DNA of 64,000 bases from Chrysogorgia sp. JL179-B06 (taxonomy: Eukaryota > Cnidaria > Anthozoa > Scleralcyonacea > Chrysogorgiidae): positions 310,758 through 374,757 of the forward strand of contig JAYKKM010000340.1 in the NCBI GenBank assembly GCA_035772405.1. The letters run 5' to 3'. The notes beneath the pieces are model-generated. The model saw only the letters and a program-made list of their open reading frames with translations. It did no database searches and was not told where the DNA came from. How positions within the stretch are numbered: the first letter of the stretch is position 1; every line of letters begins with the position of its first letter. The position numbers and the translations under genes are program-made. This document shows positions 26,137 to 41,094 of the stretch, piece after piece.

Positions 26137-27296
26137 CATATTGACAAGCACAAAAAAATACAGAGGTACAGTATAATGTAAGGCATCTTTCCCGAAACAG
26201 TTACATATTGGTGTTTCTAAACAAGTCCCCACAACAAATCACGAAAGAGATTACACACGCACCCTTCAAGAAACTATGAAGAAATTTAAAGAATGGGAAA
26301 CAACGAGACAAAGGGACAGACAGACAACATATTGACAAGCACAAAAAAATACAGAGGTACAGTATAATGTAAGGCATCTTTCCCGAAACAGTTACATATT
26401 GGTGTTTCTAAAACAAGTCCCCACAACAAATCACGAAAGAGATTACACACGCACCCTTGAAAAAAACTATGAAGAAATTTAAAGAATGGGAAACAACGAG
26501 ACAAAGGGACAGACAGACAACATATTGACAAGCACAAAAGAATACAGAGCTACAGTATAATGTAAGGCATCTTTCCCGAAACAGTTACATATTGGTGTTT
26601 CTAAAACAAGTCCCCACAACAAATCACGCAAGAGATTACACACGCACCCTTGAAGAAAACTATGAAGAAATTTAAAGAATGGGAAACAACGAGACTAAGG
26701 GACAAAGGGACAGACAGACAACATATTGACAAGCACAAAAGAATACAGAGGTACAGTATAATGTAAGGCATCTTTCCCGAACAGTTACATATTGGTGTTT
26801 CTAAAACAAGTCCCCACAACAAATCACGCAAGAGATTACACACGCACCCTTGAAGAAAACTATGAAGAAATTTAAAGAATGGGAAACAACGAGACAAAGG
26901 GACAGACAGACAACATATTGACAAGCACAAAAGAATACAGAGGTACAGTATAATGTAAGGCATCTTTCCCGAACAGTTACATATTGGTGTTTCTAAAACA
27001 AGTCCCCACAACAAATCACGCAAGAGATTACACACGCACCCTTGAAGGAAACTATGAAGAAATTTAAAGAATGGGAAACAACGAGACAAAGGGACAGACA
27101 GACAACATATTGACAAGCACAAAAGAATACAGAGGTACAGTATAATGTAAGGCATCTTTCCCGAAACAGTTACATATTGGTGTTTCTAAAACAAGTCCCC
27201 ACAACAAATCACGCAAGAGATTACACACGCACCCTTGAAGAAAACTATGAAGAAAACTATGAAGAAATTTAAAGAATGGGAAACAACGAGACAAAG

Positions 27297-27518
<222 letters not shown>

Positions 27519-28436
27519 CATATTGACAAGCACAAAAAAATACAGAGGTACAGTATAATGTAAGGCATCTTTCCCGAAACAGTTACATATTGGTGTTTCT
27601 AAACAAGTCCCCACAACAAATCACGAAAGAGATTACACACGCACCCTTCAAGAAACTATGAAGAAATTTAAAGAATGGGAAACAACGAGACAAAGGGACA
27701 GACAGACAACATATTGACAAGCACAAAAAAATACAGAGGTACAGTATAATGTAAGGCATCTTTCCCGAAACAGTTACATATTGGTGTTTCTAAAACAAGT
27801 CCCCACAACAAATCACGAAAGAGATTACACACGCACCCTTGAAAAAAACTATGAAGAAATTTAAAGAATGGGAAACAACGAGACAAAGGGACAGACAGAC
27901 AACATATTGACAAGCACAAAAGAATACAGAGCTACAGTATAATGTAAGGCATCTTTCCCGAAACAGTTACATATTGGTGTTTCTAAAACAAGTCCCCACA
28001 ACAAATCACGCAAGAGATTACACACGCACCCTTGAAGAAAACTATGAAGAAATTTAAAGAATGGGAAACAACGAGACAAAGGGACAAAGGGACAGACAGA
28101 CAACATATTGACAAGCACAAAAGAATACAGAGGTACAGTATAATGTAAGGCATCTTTCCCGAACAGTTACATATTGGTGTTTCTAAAACAAGTCCCCACA
28201 ACAAATCACGCAAGAGATTACACACGCACCCTTGAAGAAAACTATGAAGAAATTTAAAGAATGGGAAACAACGACTGACAAGCACAAAAGAATACAGAGG
28301 TACAGTATAATGTTAGGCATCTTTCCCGAAACAGTTACATATTAGTGTTTCCAAATCACGCGAGAGATTACAGACGCACCCTTGAAGGAAACTATGAAGA
28401 AATTTAAAGAATAGGAAACAACGAGACAAAGGGAGG

Positions 28437-28563
<127 letters not shown>

Positions 28564-29498
28564 CACATATTGACAATCACAAAAGAATACAGAGGTACAG
28601 TATAATGTAAGGCATCTTTCCCGAAACAGTTACATATTGGTATTTCTAAAACAAGTCCCACCCTTGAAGGAAACTATGAAGAAATTTAAAGAATGGGAAA
28701 CAACGAGACAAAGGGACAGACAGACAACATATTGACAAGCACAAAAGAATACAGAGGTACAGTATAATGTAAGGCATCTTTCCCGAAACAGTTACATATT
28801 GGTGTTTCTAAAACAAGTCCCCACAACAAATCACGCAAGAGATTACACACGTACCCTTGAAGGAAACTATGAAGAAATTTAAAGAATGGGAAACAACGAG
28901 ACAAAGGGACAGACAGACAACATATTGACAAGCACAAAAGAATACAGAGGTACAGTATAATGTAAGGCATCTTTCCTGAAACATTTACATATTGGTGTTT
29001 CTAAAACAAGTCCCCACAACAAATCACGCAAGAGATTACACACGCACCCTTGAAGGAAACTATGAAGAAATTTAAAGAATGGGAAACAACGAGACAAAGG
29101 GACAGACAGACAACATATTGACAAGCACAAAAGAATACAGAGGTACAGTATAATGTAAGGCATCTTTCCCGAAACAGTTACATATTGGTGTTTCTAAAAC
29201 AAGTCCCCACAACAAATCACGCAAGAGATTACACACGCACCCTTGAAGGAAACTATGAAGAAATTTAAAGAATGGGAAACAACGAGACAAAGGGACAGAC
29301 AGACAACATATTGACAAGCACAAAAGAATACAGAGGTACAGTATAATGTAAGGCATCTTTCCCGAAACAGTTACATATTGGTGTTTCTAAAACAAGTCCC
29401 CACAACAAATCACGCAAGAGATTACACACGCACCCTTGAAGAAAACTATGAAGAAAACTATGAAGAAATTTAAAGAATGGGAAACAACGAGACAAAGG

Positions 29499-29707
<209 letters not shown>

Positions 29708-32373
29708 CATATTGACAAGCACAAAAAAAATACAGAGGTACAGTATAATGTAAGGCATCTTTCCCGAAACAGTTACATATTGGTGTTTCTAAACAAGTCC
29801 CCACAACAAATCACGAAAGAGATTACACACGCACCCTTCAAGAAACTATGAAGAAATTTAAAGAATGGGAAACAACGAGACAAAGGGACAGACAGACAAC
29901 ATATTGACAAGCACAAAAAAATACAGAGGTACAGTATAATGTAAGGCATCTTTCCCGAAACAGTTACATATTGGTGTTTCTAAAACAAGTCCCCACAACA
30001 AATCACGAAAGAGATTACACACGCACCCTTGAAAAAAACTATGAAGAAATTTAAAGAATGGGAAACAACGAGACAAAGGGACAGACAGACAACATATTGA
30101 CAAGCACAAAAGAATACAGAGCTACAGTATAATGTAAGGCATCTTTCCCGAAACAGTTACATATTGGTGTTTCTAAAACAAGTCCCCACAACAAATCACG
30201 CAAGAGATTACACACGCACCCTTGAAGAAAACTATGAAGAAATTTAAAGAATGGGAAACAACGAGACAAAGGGACAAAGGGACAGACAGACAACATATTG
30301 ACAAGCACAAAAGAATACAGAGGTACAGTATAATGTAAGGCATCTTTCCCGAAACAGTTACATATTGGTGTTTCTAAAACAAGTCCCCACAACAAATCAC
30401 GCAAGAGATTACACACGCACCCTTGAAGAAAACTATGAAGAAATTTAAAGAATGGGAAACAACGAGACAAAGGGACAGACAGACAACATATTGACAAGCA
30501 CAAAAGAATACAGAGGTACAGTATAATGTAAGGCATCTTTCCCGAACAGTTACATATTGGTGTTTCTAAAACAAGTCCCCACAACAAATCACGCAAGAGA
30601 TTACACACGCACCCTTGAAGAAAACTATGAAGAAATTTAAAGAATGGGAAACAACGAGACAAAGGGACAGACAGACAACATATTGACAAGCACAAAAAAA
30701 TACAGAGGTACAGTATAATGTAACGCATCTTTCCCGAAACAGTTACATATTGGTGTTTCTAAAACAAGTCCCCACAACAAATCACGCGAGAGATTACACA
30801 CGCACCTTTGAAGAAAACGAGACAAAGGGACAGACAGACCACATATTGACAAGCACAAAAGAATACAGAGGTACAGTATAATGTAAGGCATCTTTCCCGA
30901 AACAGTGACATATTGGTGTTTCTAAAACAAGTCCCCACAACAAATCACGCAAGAGATTACACACGCACCCTTGAAGAAAACTATGAAGAAATTTAAAGAA
31001 ATGGGAAACAACGAGACAAAGGGACAGACAGACAACATATTGACAAGCACAAAAGAATACAGAGGTTACAGTATAATGTAAGGCATCTTTCCCGAAACAG
31101 TTACATATTTGTGTTTCTAAAACAAGTCCCCACAACAAATCACGCAAGAGATTACACACGCACCCTTGAAGAAAACTATGAAGAAATTTAAAGAATGGGA
31201 AACAACGAGACAAAGGGACAGACAGACAACATATTGACAAGCACAAAAGAATACAGAGGTACAGTATAATGTAAGGCATCTTTCCCGAAACAGTTACATA
31301 TTGGTGTTTCTAAAACAAGTCCCCACAACAAATCACGCAAGAGATTACACACCCACCCTTGAAGAAAACTATGAAGAAATTTAAAGAATGGGAAACAACG
31401 AGACAAAGGGACAGACAGACAACATATTGACAAGCACAAAAGAATACAGAGGTACAGTATAATGTAAGGCATCTTTCCCGAAACAGTTACATATTGGTGT
31501 TTCTAAAACAAGTCCCCACAACAAATCACGCAAGAGATTACACACGCACCCTTGAAGAAAACTATGAAGAAATTTAAAGAATGGGAAACAACGAGACAAA
31601 GGGACAGACAGACAACATATTGACAAGCACAAAAGAATACAGAGGTACAGTATAATGTAAGGCATCTTTCCCGAAACAGTTACATATTGGTGTTTCTAAA
31701 ACAAGTCCCCACAACAAATCACGCAAGAGATTACACACGCACCCTTGAAGAAAACTATGAAGAAATTTAAAGAATGGGAAACAACGAGACAAAGGGACAG
31801 ACAGACAACATATTGACAAGCACAAAAGAATACAGAGGTACAGTATAATGTAAGGCATCTTTCCCGAAACAGTTACATATTGGTGTTTCTAAAACAAGTC
31901 CCCACAACAAATCACGCAAGAGATTACACACGCACCCTTGAAGAAAACTATAAAGAAATTTAAAGAATGGGAAACAACGAGACTAAGGGACAGACAGAAA
32001 ACATATTGACAAGCACAAAAGAATACAGAGCTACAGTATAATGTAAGGCATCTTTCCGAAACAGTTATATATTGGTGTTTCTAAAACAAGTCCCCACAAC
32101 AAATCACGCAAGAGATTACACACGCACCCTTGAAGAAAACTATGAAGAAATTTAAAGAATGGGAAACAACGAGACAAAGGGACAGACAGACAACATATTG
32201 ACAAGCACAAAAGAATACAGAGGTACAGTATAATGTAACGCATCTTTCCCGAAACAGTTACATATTGGTGTTTCTAAAACAAGTCCCCACAACAAATCAC
32301 GAAAGAGATTACACACGCACCCTTGAAAAAAACTATGAAGAAATTTAAAGAATGGGAAACAACGAGACAAAGG

Positions 32374-32702
<329 letters not shown>

Positions 32703-33075
32703 CATATTGACAAGCACAAAAAAATACAGAGGTACAGTATAATGTAAGGCATCTTTCCCGAAACATTTACATATTGGTGTTTCTAAAACAAGTCCCCACA
32801 ACAAATCACGCAAGAGATTACACACGCACCCTTGAAGAAAACTATGAAGAAATTTAAAGAATGGGAAACAACGAGACAAAGGGACAGACAGACAACATAT
32901 TGACAAGCACAAAAGAATACAGAGGTACAGGATAATGTAAGGCATCTTTCCCGAAACAGTTACATATTGGTGTTTCTAAAACAAGTCCCCACAACAAATC
33001 ATGCAAGAGATTACACACGCACCCTTGAAGAAAACTATGAAGAAATTTAAAGAATGGGAAACAACGAGACAAAGG

Positions 33076-33560
<485 letters not shown>

Positions 33561-33707
33561 ATCAGCACAACAGGCAGATCCGAAACATTTACATATTGGT
33601 GTTTCTAAAAACAAGTCCCCACAACAAATCACGCAAGAGATTACACACGCACCCTTGAAGAAAACTATGAAGAAATTTAAAGAATGGGAAACAACGAGAC
33701 AAAGGGA

Positions 33708-33900
33708 CAGACAGACAGACCGACAGACAGACAGACAGACACGCAGACAGACAGACAGACAGGCAGACAGACACGCAGACAGACACGCAGACAGACACGC
33801 ACACAGACACGCAGACAAACACGCACACAGACACGCAGACAGACAGGCAGACAGACAGGCAGACAGACAGGCAGACAGACAGGCAGACAGACAGGCAGGC

Positions 33901-33982
<82 letters not shown>
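33708..33982. repeat. (GACA)n tract G
   Basis: Shares its left half with tract F, then has a run of AGGCAGACAG units before the pure tail. Confidence 0.9.
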
Positions 33983-34355
33983 CATATTGACAAGCACAAA
34001 AAATACAGAGGTACAGTATAATGTAAGGCATCTTTCCCGAAACATTTACATATTGGTGTTTCTAAAACAAGTCCCCACAACAAATCACGCAAGAGATTAC
34101 ACACGCACCCTTGAAGAAAACTATGAAGAAATTTAAAGAATGGGAAACAACGAGACAAAGGGACAGACAGACAACATATTGACAAGCACAAAAGAATACA
34201 GAGGTACAGGATAATGTAAGGCATCTTTCCCGAAACAGTTACATATTGGTGTTTCTAAAACAAGTCCCCACAACAAATCATGCAAGAGATTACACACGCA
34301 CCCTTGAAGAAAACTATGAAGAAATTTAAAGAATGGGAAACAACGAGACAAAGGG

Positions 34356-34647
<292 letters not shown>

Positions 34648-35010
34648 CATATTGACAAGCACAAAAAATACAGAGGTACAGTATAATGTAAGGCATCTTT
34701 CCCGAAACATTTACATATTGGTGTTTCTAAAACAAGTCCCCACAACAAATCACGCAAGAGATCACATACGCACCCTTGAAGGAAACTATGAAGAAATTTA
34801 AAGAATGGGAAACAACGAGACAAAGGGAAAGACAGACAACATATTGACAAGCACAAAAAAATACAGAGGTACAGTATAATGTAAGGCATCTTTCCCGAAA
34901 CATTTACATATTGGTGTTTCTAAAACAAGTCCCCACAACAAATCACGCAAGAGATAACATACGCACCCTTGAAGGAAACTATGAAGAAATTTAAAGAATG
35001 GGAAACAACG

Positions 35011-35065
<55 letters not shown>

Positions 35066-35066
35066 T
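35011..35066. repeat. (GACA)n tract I, short
   Basis: Pure tract near the right edge of the array. Here the tract directly follows ACAACGAGACA, with the AAGG normally found in between missing. Confidence 0.85.
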
Positions 35067-35290
35067 AACATATTGACAAGCACAAAAGAATACAGAGGTA
35101 CAGTATAATGTAAGGCATCTTTCCCGAAATAGTTACATATTGGTGTTTCTAAAACAAGTCCCCACAACAAATCACGCAAGAGATTACACACGCACCCTTG
35201 AAGAAAACTATGAAGAAATTTAAAGAATGGGAAACAACGAGACCAAGGGACAGACAACATATTGACAGGCACAAAAAAATACAGAGGTAT

Positions 35291-38069
35291 AATTGTAAGG
35301 CATTATACACCCAACAACAAATGATGCACGAAATTACAAATGAATTCTCTCAGGAAAATGTGAAAAAATTCAAAAATGTTAAAGTAGCACTACGATGAAA
35401 TAATCGCCTATCCAAATTTTAAATTTATTTTGAATTATTTTGAAATGAGGATGAATATCATTCTCTCTTAGTCAAATATCTCATCTTATTCCAAAGATAT
35501 TCAGGTCTTTGAAACATGCAAATGAGATACATTATGACGTCTTTTACTCACACAAATGTCAAAAAAGACGAATAACTCTGGAAATAATTGGTAGATTTGT
35601 ATAAACTTTCCAGATGTATGGTAATAATACTAATGGTACAGAAATTGCTGGGTATTTTCCTCAGAATTGAGAATTTTATTGAGTTCGTGGGAGTAAATGA
35701 CGTCATAAGATACATTTGCATATTCGGAAAATATGAATATCTTTGGAACAAGATGATATTATTGACAAAGCGAGAACGCTATTCTTCTTCATTTCAAAAG
35801 TTCTTCTAAATAAAATTTAAATAAGGTAGACGATTTCCATCAGAGTGCCACTTTAAACAACGAAACAGGTAGACACAAAAAAGATAAAATAGAAAGGGAT
35901 TATGATAATGTAAGATATCCTCGAAGAAACATAGAATAACATGTATGCTACGGAAGCTCTGATTGGTCAATACCCATGCTTGGATCAATTAAGTCATCCA
36001 AACACGGAAATTTCCTGCCAAAATTCAAGACTCTCAAAAAGTAATAATCTTAAAAAGTAAGATTATTATCAATTACGAACCTGCAGATGTGGTGAAAGGT
36101 CTTGAACGCTAGTCTTTCGAGCTGTCAAATTAAGCTGAGACTTTTACCTTAGGTGGTCATAAGATCTTTTTAGACCTTTTGAAGACATTTTTCTAGACTT
36201 ATGCTAGACATTTGCAAGGTCTTAAAAGGTCTATCGTTTTCTTACAGGAACAGTTAAATACTGTACAAGACAACAGTTAAATACAAGACAAAACAGTTAA
36301 ATACAAGACAACAGTTAATACAGTTAATACCAGACAAGACGACATGCAGTTTAATAATACAAGACAATTAAGATGACAGAATTAATACAAGACAGGACGA
36401 TCTGCAAGACAAGACAATACAATGGGACAGTTACTGTAACACTTAATATCAGTCAAGTACTGTAGCTAATGTAAAAAAGACAGTTAATACAAGACTCATT
36501 AAACAGTTAAATACTGTACAAGAAATTTTATACAATATACTAATAGTTTATACAATATACTACCATAGACAACAGTTACAGTAACACAAGACAAAACAAA
36601 AACTAGACACAATTAATATAAGACAAGAAAACATTTAATACAATCTGACAAGAGTTAATACAAGACAAGACAAGAAAACACTTAACACAAGACATAACCG
36701 TTAATGAAAAACAAGACAAGAGTTAATAGAAAACAATGAAAACAAGACATGCAGTTACAGTATTATATAGAGAGAATCACAATGCTGAATGCTGGTATTA
36801 TATCACCATCAACATACTGGTATATACTGGTATATATCAGTATTTTTACCATGCTTTTTTAAAAAATACACTCGAAATCATGTTTAACGTAAACAGAACA
36901 ATGAAAAGTGTTGTCAAAATGTTTATATTATATCCAATCTCAAGTGTTCTGCATTTCAAGGTATGCTGTGTGGCTATTATTTAATAGACAACATTGAAAT
37001 AATTATATCCGAAAATCGGATATGTATTCACTGCTCACTGTTCGCATTCTTCAGAGTTAGCGTGCCGCCTTTTTTACAGCCGAGAAAAATTACAATTTTT
37101 CAGCTTGGGATAGAGACACTATTTCTTCTCATGACTGTCAGGATTTGCTTTATCCAACACTAAATTCGTGGTTTTTTAAACTCTTATGATTTTATTATAG
37201 TTATAATCACAGTCTTCAACATACAGTCGTCACACACTGAAATCCACATGCTTATCCTAGTAATATCCCCGGTCACAGCTTGCTCACGTATTCAGTTTGT
37301 GAATGATGCGGCTACACAGGTAATACTAAAACAAACCCTTAAGCTTGTCCATAAGCTTGTCTTTTTCACAACGCTACTGTTTGGCTAGTAAAAAAGAATA
37401 CAACACACTTGACCAGTGATCTATGCCTCCAAACTCTTCGGCAACAATCGTTTGCCGAAAGTTTGGTGGTTTCAACTTTCAGCAACAATGGCAGGATACT
37501 TTGCTTTGCAGTTGGAATAAAGCATGATAGTAAATTTCCTCCTCATAAAGGCATCCCATCGATTTTATCGTCTTGCTTCACCGTCGCAAGAGAAATATTG
37601 CCTGTGTAGTGTGTATAGTGTGTATCCGAAGCTTAACACTCGATTATCACACATACTGTAATAACAAGGATGTATGAGTTAGCTGAAAGTATGTTCAAGT
37701 AACAAATTTGATCCATCTGTGCATGTTAATAGCTGTGGTTTCTAAATGTGATTATACAGTAGATGTTAAAATTTGTGAGTTATTTTCCCATGGCAAGTTT
37801 TGACTGCATGGTTACAATTTTGTATACCGGTATTTTTGTGCTACAGTGCTGCTGCAGTGTATATTAAAAGCTGGTATGTACAGTGTATACCAGTATTTTT
37901 GGAATTATTCATATCGCCATACCAGTATTTGAAAAAATACCAGTATACCGGTATATCCAGTATATCGATCGATTCTCTCTAAGTTAATACAAAACAACTT
38001 ACAGTTCAAGATGACAGTTAATACAAGACAATTCTGTTAGTGTTAAGGTAAGACAACAGTTACATGACC
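35291..38069. other. host non-coding DNA with ACAGTTAATACAAGACA-type repeats
   Basis: No gene is supported. The first 100 bases are a decayed satellite edge and 35855-35935 is another degenerate satellite relative. From about 36240 to 36760 the sequence consists of irregular repeats of ACAGTTAATACAAGACA. Near 36815-36850 and 37820-37975 there are TACTGGTATA/ATACCAGTAT runs able to form small hairpins. The 37000-37620 part is unremarkable. Confidence 0.5.
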
Positions 38070-38285
38070 CTTTACCCTTACAAAAAAAATCCATAGGAAT
38101 TCCTATTAGATTTTAGCCCAAATCCTATAGGATCCTATAGGATTTGAAATTTCTATTGGAATTCCTATAGGAAATCCTATACCTGTAGGAAATTTATTCC
38201 TATTAGATTTTGGCCCAATTCCTATAGGAAATGCAATTTTTATTTTTCCTATAGGAATTCCTATAGGATTTTTTCATAAGGGCAG
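38070..38285. repeat. CCTATAGGA palindrome cluster, probable MITE
   Basis: About ten copies of TCCTATAGGA or CCTATTAGA/TCCATAGGAA variants are packed into 200 bases, joined by AATT spacers, with TTTTGGCCCA and TTTAGCCCAA between them. The outer edges are imperfect complements (CTTACAAAAAAAATCC and GGATTTTTTCATAAG), so the whole cluster can fold on itself. This suggests a self-complementary mobile element built from a short palindrome. Confidence 0.6.
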
Positions 38286-38516
38286 TAAGACACTAAGAAA
38301 ACAGATAATACAGGACAGACAATCAGACAACAGTTAATACAAACACTGATTTACTCAAACAAAATACACCTGCATCATACAGTTAATATGCCAAACAAGG
38401 CAACAGACAACCATTGATGCAAAACAAGACAACTGAGTTACATGTACGTCTCAATCAATCCCCTGGGCATTTGACATTTATGAGTTTAGAGCAGTTCAAA
38501 TTCCCCAAGATAGGAT

Positions 38517-38783
38517 CAGGGGTGGCATGGCCCACCGGGACACTGGGAGATTTCCCGGTGAGCCCCTGAAAATCTGGTGATGGTGGGCCCCAAGCAGGTC
38601 CCAAACAATGACACACCCTTTTTTTAATTAGAGGGCTACAAGTTTATTAGTGCTTTTGCACTTTTACATACCACCCTCATTAAATAAAGACTCTAACTAA
38701 CTAACTAACACCCTCATGCTCTCCCGCTGTGAGTCCCTATCAAATAGTTTCCGGGGCCCTATCTTTGAGCCACGCCACCCCTG
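38517..38783. mobile_element. hAT-like MITE
   Basis: Left end CAGGGGTGGCATGGC and right end GCCACGCCACCCCTG are inverted repeats. Flanking octamers GATAGGAT (38509-38516) and CATGGGAT (38784-38791) agree at six of eight positions, consistent with a mutated 8-bp hAT duplication. The interior is non-coding. Confidence 0.6.
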
Positions 38784-38926
38784 CATGGGATCAGCATAAT
38801 TATACAAAATCCCCACAGAGGGGTCTTGAAATTGATGCAAATTCCCCACCCATGGGAATAGAATCATTAAGCAGGTGTTTATAATGGCAAATTATAGAGT
38901 GATTGAATAATTCTGTACCTTTACTA

Positions 38927-39250
38927 CAGCACTTGGAGCCTCGCTATAACGCGGTAGTTGGGGTCCATAGTGGTGACCATACGTTATAGATGAAGCGCGT
39001 TATTGCAAGTTATTGGGCAAATCTCATTCCCAGTACTCTTGCCACTCAGTCCTGGTGCAATATTGTGGAAAGAGTACTGGAAACAAGCTTGGATAGTGCC
39101 AGAAGCACTTTCTGTTGGATCCTTATAACATCTGTGAATACATGCATGTATCAGACTTTGTGAGTGAAATTTTTGGGGTCCAAGGATAAACTGCGTTATA
39201 CCGAGTCGCACGTTATAATGATGCGTGCTAATAGCGAGGCTCCTGCACTG
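38927..39250. mobile_element. pogo/Tigger-like MITE with TA duplication
   Basis: The left end CAGCACTTGGAGCCTCGCTA and right end TAGCGAGGCTCCTGCACTG are near-complements. TA flanks both sides (38925-38926, 39251-39252). Inside, the arms continue with ATAACGCGGTA and TGGGGTCCA against their complements. The GAGCCTCGTTATAACGCG style of terminus is typical of Tigger/pogo elements. No transposase. Confidence 0.75.
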
Positions 39251-39252
39251 TA

Positions 39253-41094
39253 TATGAAAATGCTAAACTGGTATATACTCTGGGTCACTAGGCGAGCATG
39301 GGTGGGATGGCCTGCTTGGAATTGATTGAGACATTAATACAAGACAAGAGTTAATACTTTTACACAAAAGAACACTTAATGCAAAACAAGACTGGCAACA
39401 GTTAAAAACAAGACAACCAATTGATGCAAAACAAGAAACAAGACAACCATTGATGCAAAACAAGAAACAAGACAACCATTACTTCTTGTCACTAAGGTAT
39501 TTTTTGGAATATATTACATTGTAACAATGTTGACGTTATTTTATCTAAGTGTATTTTATCTGCCAACATTACAACAGCTCACAGAACAATATAATAGTTG
39601 GAATCAAGTAATAGTGTGGTTTGCTCAAATATTGTGCTATATTAGACATGTATTTGTCAAAACAAGAAACAAGACAACCATTGATATTAACTGTTGTCTT
39701 GTATTAACTGTTGTCTATATATAGTATTGTATTAACTGGCTGTCAGGCATTTAATATAAACTGTGGTCTTGTTATGTATTGACTGTTGTCTAATCTTATA
39801 TTAACTGTCTTTTATTAACTGTCGTCTTTTCTTGTATTTTGTTTGATGTCTTATATTATGTAACTCTACTCTTGTTTTGCACAAAACTAACAACAGTTAA
39901 TACAAAAGCATGGGCGGCGTGTGACGTTAGCCGTTAGGGCGCTGCTTTTTACCAAGAGTTTATAAGCCTGATCGCAAAGGGCTTAGTACTTGGATGGGTG
40001 ACCATCTAGGAATGACCCTGCAATTGGTCCATGGTCTCGAGCTTGGTCTCTCCTGTGCTTCGAGAGTTTTATACAATAACATTCAAATATTCATTCATGC
40101 ATACAACAATTGTGCAAAACAAGACGACAGTTAAACAAGCAAAAAACACTGACAAGACAACAGTCAGCTTAAATACTAAATACAAAACAACACTTAATAC
40201 AAGACAACAGTATTATTGATACAAAACAATACAACATTTAAAAACAAGACAAAAAGTTACCATATTATCCATTTTTAGACATGGTAAAAATTAAACAGAG
40301 AAAATTCTAACATTTTATACTTATTCGGGTTACTAACCTTATTTTCCAATCAAGGTAATACGATTTTTTAGTTCCTTTGCCTTCCTTTTCGTTTTCAAGT
40401 CAGGTGTATTCACTGTCAGTGGTGTATTAGTTTCCGCCATCTTTTAAATAGTTGAAATATGTATTTGGGCGGGAAACCAGGTGCGCCAACAGCAGTCTTC
40501 CACGTGTCAGCGGTTACATTAAATTTTCGGTCGTTTTCAACGAAGGACGTACAGGTTTAAGACATTGTTTCTTTCTTTTTCGTAACCAAAATGTGGTTAA
40601 TCACCATCAAAATACAGCCGGGGTTAGGGTTAGGAAGAGAGTTAAGGCGCGGGGTTAAGGATAGGATCTAAGTTGTTTTGGGTTAGCGGTTATTTTAAGT
40701 GACACAATTCCCCTTAATCTCTTGTTTAGTGCAATGGATTCGCTATATCCTGCAAGATGAAGTACATACCACCGATAAATTTAATGTACCGCTGACACAT
40801 GGATGACTTCCATTTTGCGCGCGGGACAGCAGTGCCCAAATTGTAGGTCAATGGTTACTAAAGCAAATACGGATACTTCTAGTAACCCACATCGAAATAT
40901 ATCATGTCCAAACATTACGGATGACGGTATTCGCGTTTTATCCTCAGATACATATGGAGATATATTGCTATCGTGCAGTTAGGTTTGTTTATATGAGTCT
41001 TGAATTCCACATAACCATGTGGGAGTTTTGAAACAAAATGTCAGGGGGTACTTGAAGTACCAAGTACCAACCCAAATAGGTCATGGTGGAGTTC
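39253..41094. other. host non-coding DNA with repeats
   Basis: AAACAAGACAACCATTGATG-type repeats fill 39340-39480. The complementary form (CTTGTATTAACTGTTGTC) fills 39675-39870, and the direct form returns at 40105-40260, making a loose inverted arrangement of the same repeat family as 36240-36760. A SINE copy lies inside (39910-40055). From 40260 to 41094 I see nothing I can name apart from a short GGGGTTAGGGTTAGG run at 40619. Confidence 0.5.
39910..40055 (+). repeat. SINE with tRNA-like head and 5S-like box
   Basis: Begins GGGCGGCGTGTGACGTTAGC, where GTTAGCCGTTAGGGCGC resembles a polymerase III A box. It continues to GCTTAGTACTTGGATGGGTG and ACCATCTAGGAATG, matching the 3' promoter part of 5S rRNA. 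The second family member is at 4238-4325. A composite SINE is the best reading. Confidence 0.6.

Noticed and set aside
40615..40670. Telomeric repeat (GGGGTTAGGGTTAGG)
   Set aside because: Only about two units in a G-rich region; too short to be an interstitial telomere tract.
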